Positions 28,682-36,235 of a DNA stretch of 64,000 nt are shown here, piece by piece. Each line of letters opens with the position of its first letter. The stretch's first letter is position 1. The notes under the pieces were generated by a model. It was given only the letters and a program-made list of their open reading frames with translations, was not told the DNA's origin and ran no database searches. Source of the stretch: Prevotella sp. OH937_COT-195 (GTDB lineage Bacteria > Bacteroidota > Bacteroidia > Bacteroidales > Bacteroidaceae); contig NZ_RQZH01000013.1 of the NCBI RefSeq assembly GCF_003932845.1, positions 1-64,000 on the forward strand, in the 5' to 3' direction. The position numbers were made by a program, and so were the translations under genes.

Positions 28682-29677
28682 ATGGAGCAAGACATTATCA
28701 ACCCTGTAAGCCGTGAACTGCTAAAGGCGGAACTTACGCAGGACAGGCAACTCAGAATGACAAACAAGAGCCATAATGAAATATACATCATTACGGCTCA
28801 CAATGCCCCTAACACCATGAAGGAGATAGGACGGTTGAGAGAGATTGCTTTCCGGCAGGCGGGCGGAGGTACGGGCAAGAGCATGGACATCGATGATTTC
28901 GACACTTGCAGAAACTGCTATAAACAGTTGATAGTGTGGAATCCCGAGGCTGAAGAGATAATAGGAGGATACCGATACCTGTGCGGAACCGATTGGGAAT
29001 TTGACGAAAACGGACAGCCGTTGCTGGCCACGAGTCACATGTTCCGTTTCTCCGACCGTTTCTTAAAGGAATACATGCCTTACACAATCGAACTGGGACG
29101 CTCGTTCGTTTCGCTCGAATATCAGAATGTGCAGCAGAACAGCAAGAGCATTTTCGCACTCGACAATCTGTGGGACGGACTTGGTGCGCTTACCGTGATA
29201 ATGCCCGATGTGAGGTATTTCTTCGGGAAGATGACCATGTACCCTTCATACATACGACGGGGAAGAGACATGATTCTATATTTCTTGAAAAAGCATTTCA
29301 GCGACAAGGACAATCTCATAACACCGATGAAACCGCTCGTTATAGAGACAGAAGAGTCGGAACTGGCAACACTTTTCTGCGAGAAAGATTTCAGGGCAGA
29401 CTACAAGATACTTAACAGAGAGGTGCGGAAGATGGGCTATAACATACCGCCGCTCGTCAACGCATACATGAATCTCAGTCCGACGATGAAACTTTTCGGC
29501 ACGGCGATAAACAACGGGTTCGGCGATGTCGAGGAAACCGGCATATTGATAGCCGTAGATGAGATACTCGAACAAAAGCGTGTCCGTCACATAGACTCAT
29601 TCATAAAGGAACACCCAGAGGCTCTGAAGATAACCAGCGGAGCCAACAAAATAATATACAAGAGCGACTCTCAATGA
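28682..29677 (+). CDS. glsB: GNAT-like N-acyltransferase, probable glycine-lipid synthase subunit GlsB
   Basis: A 331-residue protein of the hemolysin/OlsB-like GNAT family. The N-terminal half holds the acyltransferase fold (TMKEIGRLREIAFRQAGGGTGKSMDIDDFD, EEIIGGYRYL, LGRSFVSLEYQ). OlsB enzymes N-acylate ornithine; the Bacteroides homologue GlsB acylates glycine or other amino acids with 3-hydroxy fatty acids. It would supply the substrate of the preceding GlsA-like protein. It is the last gene of the pair, followed by the hairpin at 29711. Confidence 0.82.
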   Translation: MEQDIINPVSRELLKAELTQDRQLRMTNKSHNEIYIITAHNAPNTMKEIGRLREIAFRQAGGGTGKSMDIDDFDTCRNCYKQLIVWNPEAEEIIGGYRYLCGTDWEFDENGQPLLATSHMFRFSDRFLKEYMPYTIELGRSFVSLEYQNVQQNSKSIFALDNLWDGLGALTVIMPDVRYFFGKMTMYPSYIRRGRDMILYFLKKHFSDKDNLITPMKPLVIETEESELATLFCEKDFRADYKILNREVRKMGYNIPPLVNAYMNLSPTMKLFGTAINNGFGDVEETGILIAVDEILEQKRVRHIDSFIKEHPEALKITSGANKIIYKSDSQ

Positions 29678-29710
29678 TTATACGGATAGATGTTGATTAA
29701 AACCATGGAA

Positions 29711-29751
29711 ACAAAACCGCCGAAATTGAAAAGCAATTTCGGCGGTTTTGT
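29711..29751. terminator. Hairpin family B between glsB and dgt
   Basis: An 18-bp perfect stem, ACAAAACCGCCGAAATTG and its complement, around the loop aaaag. It sits in the convergent gap glsB/dgt and can act in both directions. It is the same element as 10470-10508 in opposite orientation. A second half-copy of the arm (TTTCGGCGGTTTTACCG) follows at 29759-29775. Confidence 0.75.
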
Positions 29752-29804
29752 TCTCTTATTTCGGCGGTTTTACCGTGCGATTTAGGCGAGATTGCATTCT
29801 TGCA

Positions 29805-31172
29805 TCATACTATGGGCAGGGAGATACCTTTTATTTTCTGGTATATTTCGAGCGCATACACATCGGTCATTCCGCTGATATAGTCGATTACCGCCATGAT
29901 GCGCATTTCGAGGTCGGGTGAGTTGATGTCATACTGACTGCCTACGCGGTTTATAAGTTGTCGCGAGTAAAAACGGTCGGGATATACCGCCGCCTCGGTG
30001 AACGTTTCCATTAATGTCTCCATTATCTTGAAACCGCTCAATTCAACGTCGAGAACAGGCTTGCTGTTGTATATCTTCCGTCGTGATGTTTCGGTGCATA
30101 TCTTGTATGCCAATCGCTGTTTTTCATCGATTTCATCGATTAGAGAGCCTTTGAATGTACCCTCCATTATCTTCTCCTTGTTGTTGAGGAAAGTGTCAAC
30201 ACAGCATTTCTCGAGCAGTCCTATCACCCTTGCACGCATGTAGACCACCTTTTCGTTGTCGTCTGTTATGCCCTCGTCTTTTATTCTCCGCTTTATCTTT
30301 TCGCGTGTTTTGTCGTTGAAAAATCCCAAGAGCAATTCGCTTGTCTCCTCGAAACTTAGTATTTTCAGTTTGTGAGCATCTTCTATGTCCATCACTTCGT
30401 AGCAGATGTCATCGGCAGCCTCCACGAGATATACCAATGGATGGCGTGCGTATGCCACCCCCGAAACATTTTCTTTCTCTCCGTTTCCGGATTCTTTGTC
30501 TGCCGGCATTTGCGGTATGCCGAGTTCGGAGGCGATTTTTTGATATACAGGCAGTTCTTCATGGAAAAAACCGAACTTGCCTTTTTTCCCCGCACATGTC
30601 GATGAAACGGGGTATTTCACTATTGATGCCAATGTGGTATATGTCATGACGAAGCCTCCATCGCGCCGTCCCTTGTATCTGTGCGCAAGCAGTCGGAAGG
30701 CATTTGCGTTTCCCTCGAAATGGGTTATGTCCGCCCAAATCTCCGGTGACACCATGTTTCGCAGTTTTCTTCCCCCTCCTTCGGTGAAGAAAGCCTGTAT
30801 TGCCTTTTCTCCGGAATGCCCGAACGGCGGATTTCCCATGTCGTGTGCAAGGCATGCCGTGCTCACAATAGTACCGATTTCGGGCAGCATGGTGTCGTTG
30901 AAATGGGGATTTTCTGCGATTATCCTGCTTGCCACGTCATTGCCGAGCGACATTCCCACACTTGCCACCTCGAGCGAGTGTGTGAGACGGTTGTGTACAA
31001 AGATGCTGCCCGGCAGCGGGAACACCTGCGTCTTGTTCTGCAAACGTCGGAAAGGAGCCGAGAAAATCAGTCGGTCGTAGTCGCGTTTGAACTCCGTCCT
31101 GTCGTCGTGTCTCTCGCAGTGACGACATTCCTGTCCGAGTCTTTTGTTTGTTATAAGTTTTATCCAGTCCAT
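29805..31172 (-). CDS. dgt: Deoxyguanosinetriphosphate triphosphohydrolase
   Basis: HD-domain enzyme that hydrolyses dGTP (or dNTPs) to the nucleoside and triphosphate. The 455-residue protein shows the N-terminal FRRLQNKTQVF, His65 in NRLTHSLEV and the His110-Asp111 pair in AHDMGNPPFGHSGE. It ends with a helical regulatory part. A TACTTTTG box (31273-31280, minus) lies upstream. It is divergent from dut, another nucleotide-pool gene. Confidence 0.95.
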   Translation of the reverse strand: MDWIKLITNKRLGQECRHCERHDDRTEFKRDYDRLIFSAPFRRLQNKTQVFPLPGSIFVHNRLTHSLEVASVGMSLGNDVASRIIAENPHFNDTMLPEIGTIVSTACLAHDMGNPPFGHSGEKAIQAFFTEGGGRKLRNMVSPEIWADITHFEGNANAFRLLAHRYKGRRDGGFVMTYTTLASIVKYPVSSTCAGKKGKFGFFHEELPVYQKIASELGIPQMPADKESGNGEKENVSGVAYARHPLVYLVEAADDICYEVMDIEDAHKLKILSFEETSELLLGFFNDKTREKIKRRIKDEGITDDNEKVVYMRARVIGLLEKCCVDTFLNNKEKIMEGTFKGSLIDEIDEKQRLAYKICTETSRRKIYNSKPVLDVELSGFKIMETLMETFTEAAVYPDRFYSRQLINRVGSQYDINSPDLEMRIMAVIDYISGMTDVYALEIYQKIKGISLPIV

Positions 31173-31344
31173 ACTTTCTTAGGGCGTAATGAGGCATGGC
31201 GGTCGGTTTTTATGAGTCAACCCGACACCGGCGGATTGTCGTGGCATTCCGTGCAAATACCTCATACCGATGCAAAAGTAATATAAAATGCAGTAATTTC
31301 GAATAAAATAGCACTTAAAATTTCACCATGCAATCTTTATTTCG

Positions 31345-31352
31345 TATTTTTG
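31345..31352 (+). promoter_or_regulatory. -7 box of the dut operon
   Basis: TATTTTTG matches TAnnTTTG, 60 bases before the dut ATG at 31412. It probably drives all four genes to 36185, because no internal gaps exist. Confidence 0.55.
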
Positions 31353-31411
31353 CACGTTGTATTTATGATTGAAATGCCATTTCGGAAATAAAAAGAACTA
31401 AAATACGAAAG

Positions 31412-31849
31412 ATGATACAGGTAAAAGTTTTGAACAAGGGTCGTCAGCCTCTTCCCGCCTACGCCACACCCCAAAGTGCGGGTATGGATTTGCGAGCAGA
31501 CATTGACGAACCAATAACTCTCAAACCGATGGAACGGCGACTCATACCCACGGGGTTGCACATTGCCCTTCCGGCAGGTTTCGAGGCGCAGATTCGTCCG
31601 CGCAGCGGGCTTGCCCTGAAGCACGGTCTGACGGTACTCAACACTCCGGGCACGGTAGATGCCGACTATCGTGGCGAACTTATGGTGTTGCTTATAAATC
31701 TCGGTGACCGCGATTTTGTGATAAATGCCGGCGAGCGTATAGCACAAATGGTTATTGCAAGGCACGAAAATGCCGATTTCATCGCCGTGGAAGTGCTTGA
31801 TGAGACAGAGCGGGGCGAGGGCGGATATGGTCATACGGGAGTGAAATGA
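31412..31849 (+). CDS. dut: dUTP diphosphatase
   Basis: Trimeric dUTPase that hydrolyses dUTP to dUMP and pyrophosphate, keeping uracil out of DNA. The 145-residue length is normal. All five motifs are present: [15 protein letters not shown] ([11 protein letters not shown]), the substrate-binding [23 protein letters not shown] and the C-terminal [10 protein letters not shown] arm. The stop is directly followed by the ATG of the TPR lipoprotein. Confidence 0.97.
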   Translation: MIQVKVLNKGRQPLPAYATPQSAGMDLRADIDEPITLKPMERRLIPTGLHIALPAGFEAQIRPRSGLALKHGLTVLNTPGTVDADYRGELMVLLINLGDRDFVINAGERIAQMVIARHENADFIAVEVLDETERGEGGYGHTGVK

Positions 31850-33655
31850 ATGATGAGAAACCTCATTGTTGAAAAAATGCGAATGTTACGACGGGCAACA
31901 ATGGTTGTATCCGCCGTAGCGGTTGTCGTGCTTGTCGTATCCTGCGGATTTCCGCAAACAATATCCGTAAAACAGGCGATAGGCGGAGAGAAAAACATCG
32001 TGACAGCCGATATTAGTCATAACGACGAACAACGACTGAAGTATTTCTTTTTCGAGGCAGTGTCTCAACAGAACAAAGGCAATTTCGATGCTGCTTTCGA
32101 CCTGCTGAAACATTGTCTTGTGATAAATCCAAATGCCCCGGAGGTGTATTTTACCATTGCCTCCTATTATTCCGGATTGGGACGGGACAGCATGGCAATG
32201 CAGGCAATGGAGCGTGCTGCGGTGCTTAACCCGAAGAACGATGTATATATTGAACGACTCGCGGTGTCGTACGTCAACACCGGAAATTTTGACAAGGCGA
32301 CAGACACCTACGAGCGACTCTATGCCAACAACCTCGATCGTACCGACGTACTCGGAATACTGGTACAATTATATGACCGGCAGAAAAAATACGACAAGAT
32401 GATTAGTGCGCTCAAAAGACTGGAACAGGCGGAGGGCTGCAACGAGCAGATAACACTGTCTAAGATGTTCGCATTCTCGATGAAAGGGGATAAAAAGTCT
32501 GAATTCAACGCGCTGAAACAACTTGCGGACAAGTATCCCAACGACCTTAATTATCGTGTGATGATGGGCAACTGGTTACTCAAGAACGGCCGCGAAGACG
32601 AGGCTCTCAACGAATATGATGCGGTGCTGGAACAGGAGCCGGACAATGTGTCGGCACAGATGTCAATGCTTGACTATTACAAAAAAGAGGGCGAGGATTC
32701 GCTCGCACAGGCAACGATGGAGAGAATACTCGTGAGCGAGAAGACGCCGACGGCAAGCAAGATACATCTGTTGAGACAGGTGGTTGATGAGAATGAGCGC
32801 GTTGGGGCGGGAAGCATGGAGGTGATAAATTTGTTCAAGCGCATACTTGCCGAGCCGCAGGAAACACCCGAAATGACGATACTTTATGCCGGTTATCTGA
32901 AACTGAAAGAATATCCGCGAGACTCGATAGATGCGGTGCTGGAACAAGCACTCGAAATAGCACCCGATGAGGTAGGTACACTACTACAACTTATACAATC
33001 GGCATGGGAGAAAAAAGATTTCGACCGGATTCTAAAATTATGCCGGAGAGCACAGCAGTACAATCCCGACGAACCGGCATTCTATTATTTCATGGCACTG
33101 GCATACAACCAACAGGACAAGATTGACGAGGCTCTCGAGGCAACGCGGCGCGGAGTGGCTGTGGTAAACGACCAAAGCAACAAGGAACTCGTGTCCGACA
33201 TTTACGGATTGATGGGGGAGATGTACCACGAGAAAGGGATGGAGAAGGAAACATTCGAGGCGTATGACAACTGTCTTATGTGGAACAGCGAGAACATCGG
33301 ATGCCTGAACAACTATGCATACTACCTCAGTCTTACCGGCAACGGACTGCAGAAGGCGGAGCAGATGAGTTATAAAACCGTAAAGGCCGAGCCTAACAAC
33401 GGAATATATCTCGACACTTACGCATGGATACTGTTCATGCAGGGACGATACGAAGAGGCAAAGACATACATCGAGCAGGCACTTAAAAATTATGATTCGC
33501 CGAGCGCAGACGTGATAGAACATGCCGGAGACATTTTCTGGAAATGCGGAGAACGAATCTCTGCCGTTGAATATTGGCAAAAGGCAGTAGATGCCGGAGG
33601 TAACGGAAAAGTGCTGAAAAAGAAATTGAAACAGAGAAAATATTTTGAGAAATGA
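31850..33655 (+). CDS. TPR-repeat lipoprotein
   Basis: A 601-residue protein with an N-terminal lipoprotein signal (hydrophobic stretch, then VVSC near residue 32). About a dozen tetratricopeptide units run to the C-terminus; typical pieces are 'AFDLLKHCLVINPNAPEVYFTIASYY' and 'LDTYAWILFMQGRYEEAKTYIEQAL'. It is probably anchored in the inner or outer membrane facing the periplasm and serves as a scaffold; no enzyme motif is seen. It begins immediately after dut and overlaps the DUF4292 gene by four bases. The operon dut-TPR-DUF4292-EnvC suggests an envelope role. Confidence 0.88.
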   Translation: MMRNLIVEKMRMLRRATMVVSAVAVVVLVVSCGFPQTISVKQAIGGEKNIVTADISHNDEQRLKYFFFEAVSQQNKGNFDAAFDLLKHCLVINPNAPEVYFTIASYYSGLGRDSMAMQAMERAAVLNPKNDVYIERLAVSYVNTGNFDKATDTYERLYANNLDRTDVLGILVQLYDRQKKYDKMISALKRLEQAEGCNEQITLSKMFAFSMKGDKKSEFNALKQLADKYPNDLNYRVMMGNWLLKNGREDEALNEYDAVLEQEPDNVSAQMSMLDYYKKEGEDSLAQATMERILVSEKTPTASKIHLLRQVVDENERVGAGSMEVINLFKRILAEPQETPEMTILYAGYLKLKEYPRDSIDAVLEQALEIAPDEVGTLLQLIQSAWEKKDFDRILKLCRRAQQYNPDEPAFYYFMALAYNQQDKIDEALEATRRGVAVVNDQSNKELVSDIYGLMGEMYHEKGMEKETFEAYDNCLMWNSENIGCLNNYAYYLSLTGNGLQKAEQMSYKTVKAEPNNGIYLDTYAWILFMQGRYEEAKTYIEQALKNYDSPSADVIEHAGDIFWKCGERISAVEYWQKAVDAGGNGKVLKKKLKQRKYFEK

Positions 33656-34539
33656 AGATAAAAGGATTTGCGATAAACGTTGTCGTTGCAGCAGTGGTGA
33701 TGATCATTGCTGCATGCGGAACCACTAAAACGGTGACGGAAACGGCAAGAAAACCCGAAAAGACAGCATTTGCGGACACCGAGGCGGCACGACTGAAATT
33801 CGTACGGAACGTGTCTGACCGTGCAATGGTTCAGAAAAATATTACTGCGAAACTGAAATTCAGAGTGAAGAAAGGCTCAAAGGATATATCGGTGGGCGGT
33901 TCGTTGCACATGAGGCGCGATGATGTGATACGCATACAACTAACTCCGATGGGATTGTTCGAGGCAGGACGCATAGAACTTACCAAGGACTATGTGATGA
34001 TAGTGGACAGGATAAACAAGCAATACTTGAAAGCCGACTACAACGAGGTGGAGTTTTTGAGACGCAACGGACTTAATTTCTATTCGTTGCAGGCTCTCTT
34101 TTGGAACCAACTATTTATTCCGGGAAGCGACCACATGCGCGATTCGGAACTCAAAACGTTTGACGTAAAACTCCTGCCGCAAGCCATTTGCAGCATAATA
34201 GAACTCGGAAGAGACAAAATGAACTATAAATGGCAGGCTGACAACAAATCGTTTGAGATAACACAAGCCGACGTGGCATATTCCGACGGAAGCCGGAGCA
34301 AGGCCTCGTTACAATGGAAATACGGGGGATTTCAGAATTTCGGAGGACGCAGATTTCCATCGCAGATAACCATAACAGGAACTTCTTCCGAACTGAAAGG
34401 TGGGCAAAGCATAACAATCGAACTCGCACTCGACAAACTTAGGAACAACGAAGACTGGGAGGCACGTACGCGACTTTCGAGCAAATATTCGGCAGTGACG
34501 GCGGAAGAAGTGTTGAGCAAAATAATGAGTATAAAATGA
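33652..34539 (+). CDS. DUF4292 lipoprotein
   Basis: A 295-residue protein with a lipoprotein signal (IIAAC near residue 22, then GTTKT) and the DUF4292 domain over the rest. The all-beta character and residues such as LTPMGLFEAGRIELTKDYVMIVDR are reminiscent of LolA/LolB-like folds, so a role in lipoprotein or lipid handling in the periplasm is possible but unproven. It is coupled to both neighbours by four-base ATGA overlaps. Confidence 0.85.
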   Translation: MKIKGFAINVVVAAVVMIIAACGTTKTVTETARKPEKTAFADTEAARLKFVRNVSDRAMVQKNITAKLKFRVKKGSKDISVGGSLHMRRDDVIRIQLTPMGLFEAGRIELTKDYVMIVDRINKQYLKADYNEVEFLRRNGLNFYSLQALFWNQLFIPGSDHMRDSELKTFDVKLLPQAICSIIELGRDKMNYKWQADNKSFEITQADVAYSDGSRSKASLQWKYGGFQNFGGRRFPSQITITGTSSELKGGQSITIELALDKLRNNEDWEARTRLSSKYSAVTAEEVLSKIMSIK

Positions 34540-36185
34540 AAAGACTGATACTGATTGTCATGATGGCGGCGTTCGCACTCGCCCCATACGCACAGCAGAG
34601 AAAAAACGGGCAGAGAGGAAAGGCGCATACGCAGCAGACAAAGCGCGTAACGACGCAGCAACGACAGCGACAGAACAGTAAGAAACAGTCGGGAAAGAAA
34701 AAAACTACCAAACAGAAGAAACGGAAAGGACAGGGAAAGAAGCAAAATTACAGCACGGCGGAGATACGCGGATTGCAGAAACAACGCTCGCAAGTGCAGA
34801 AAAACATAAAGGAACAAGAGAAAAAACTGCAAGCCAACAAAGCCGACGTGCAGAACAGACTGAATAATCTCGTGCAGATAAACAGCGAGATAGAGACACG
34901 GAAGCGCAACATAGACGACATACAAGGGGAAATTACGAATATCGAAGGCAACATGGAACTGTTGCGGTCTCAACTCAATACGCTTAACCGACAATTGGAG
35001 GAGCGTAAGCAGAAATACATCGAGTTGATGAGGTATGTGTCACGTCATCGCGGGGTGCAGGAGCGGTTGATGTTCATATTCAGTGCAAAGAGTCTGCCAC
35101 AGATGTACCGTCGTCTGCGATTCGTGCGCGAATATGCCGCATACCAGCGTGCTCAAGGCGAAATGATAAGGGAAAAACAGGAACAGATAACGGGCAAGCA
35201 GCAGGAACTTACAAAACAAAAAAAAGACAAGGACATACTATTGTATAAAGGAAAGCAGGAACATGCGGCACTCGAAGGACGACAGAAGGAACAACAACAA
35301 GTGGTGGCATCGCTGCAACAACAGCAGAAAACAATACAGTCGGTACTGACCGAACAAAGACAGAAGGACGCACAACTGAATGCCATGATTGACAAACTCG
35401 TGGCAATAGAGGTGGCAAAGGCGAAAGCCAGAGCCGAGGAAGAAGCTCGCAGAAAAGCTGCCGCCGCGGCTGCCGAGAAGAAAAGAAGGGCGGAAGAACT
35501 GGCACGAAAGAAAGCCGCCGCAGAAGCCGCCGCACGCGAGAATGCACGCAGACTGGCAGAGGCAAAAGCGGCAGAAGAGAAAGCAAAAGCCGAACGAAAA
35601 GCAGCCGAAAGGAAGAGTGCCCAAGAGAAAGCGCGTGCCGAACGTGCGGCAAAGGCAGCCGAGGAGAACCGTCTTGCAATTGAGCGCAAGGCACGGGCAG
35701 ACGAGGAACGCTCGGCAAGAGAGGTGGCTTGCGCCGACCGCGATAACAAGGCTGCGGCAACGATGGCCACTGCCGACCGCCGACTGAGCAACAATTTCGA
35801 GCAGAACAGAGGACGGCTGCCGATGCCGTTGTCCGGAAGATGCCGCATAGTGAGCCATTTCGGGCAGTACAATGTGGAAGGACTACGCAATGTCACGCTC
35901 GACAACAAGGGCATAAACATACAGGGACAGCCGGGTGCCGCGGTACGCAGCGTATTCAACGGAGAGGTAAGTGCCGTGTTCAGTTTCAGCGGGACGAGTG
36001 TCGTAATGGTACGCCACGGAAATTATATATCGGTTTATTGCAACCTTAGGTCGGTCAGCGTACACCGCGGTCAGCAAGTGAAGACGGGACAGACGCTCGG
36101 CACCGTGGGCACGGATAACATTCTGCAGTTCCAGTTGCGCAAGGAAACAGCGAAACTGAACCCCGAATCATGGCTCGGCAGATAG
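34536..36185 (+). CDS. EnvC-like murein hydrolase activator (M23 fold, catalytically degenerate)
   Basis: A 549-residue protein with a signal peptide (ending APYAQ), a basic linker, long coiled coil (about 65-275) and an Ala/Lys/Glu-rich helical stretch (about 285-405). It ends with an M23/LytM domain (about 425-549). In the LytM domain the metal-binding His/Asp positions are replaced (NKGINI where active enzymes have HxGxDI; LQFQLRK where they have HxH). This is the pattern of EnvC-type activators, which stimulate amidases at the septum rather than cut peptidoglycan. It is the last gene of the dut operon. Confidence 0.85.
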   Translation: MKRLILIVMMAAFALAPYAQQRKNGQRGKAHTQQTKRVTTQQRQRQNSKKQSGKKKTTKQKKRKGQGKKQNYSTAEIRGLQKQRSQVQKNIKEQEKKLQANKADVQNRLNNLVQINSEIETRKRNIDDIQGEITNIEGNMELLRSQLNTLNRQLEERKQKYIELMRYVSRHRGVQERLMFIFSAKSLPQMYRRLRFVREYAAYQRAQGEMIREKQEQITGKQQELTKQKKDKDILLYKGKQEHAALEGRQKEQQQVVASLQQQQKTIQSVLTEQRQKDAQLNAMIDKLVAIEVAKAKARAEEEARRKAAAAAAEKKRRAEELARKKAAAEAAARENARRLAEAKAAEEKAKAERKAAERKSAQEKARAERAAKAAEENRLAIERKARADEERSAREVACADRDNKAAATMATADRRLSNNFEQNRGRLPMPLSGRCRIVSHFGQYNVEGLRNVTLDNKGINIQGQPGAAVRSVFNGEVSAVFSFSGTSVVMVRHGNYISVYCNLRSVSVHRGQQVKTGQTLGTVGTDNILQFQLRKETAKLNPESWLGR

Positions 36186-36235
36186 CATTTGATACATTCT
36201 TTATGGTCGTATTGTTTCGTTCGTATGGCAATCTC

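Noticed and set aside
35153..35959. 268-codon minus-strand frame rich in Ala and Ser
   Set aside because: Antisense to the Ala/Lys-rich helical region of the EnvC-like gene; composition artefact.
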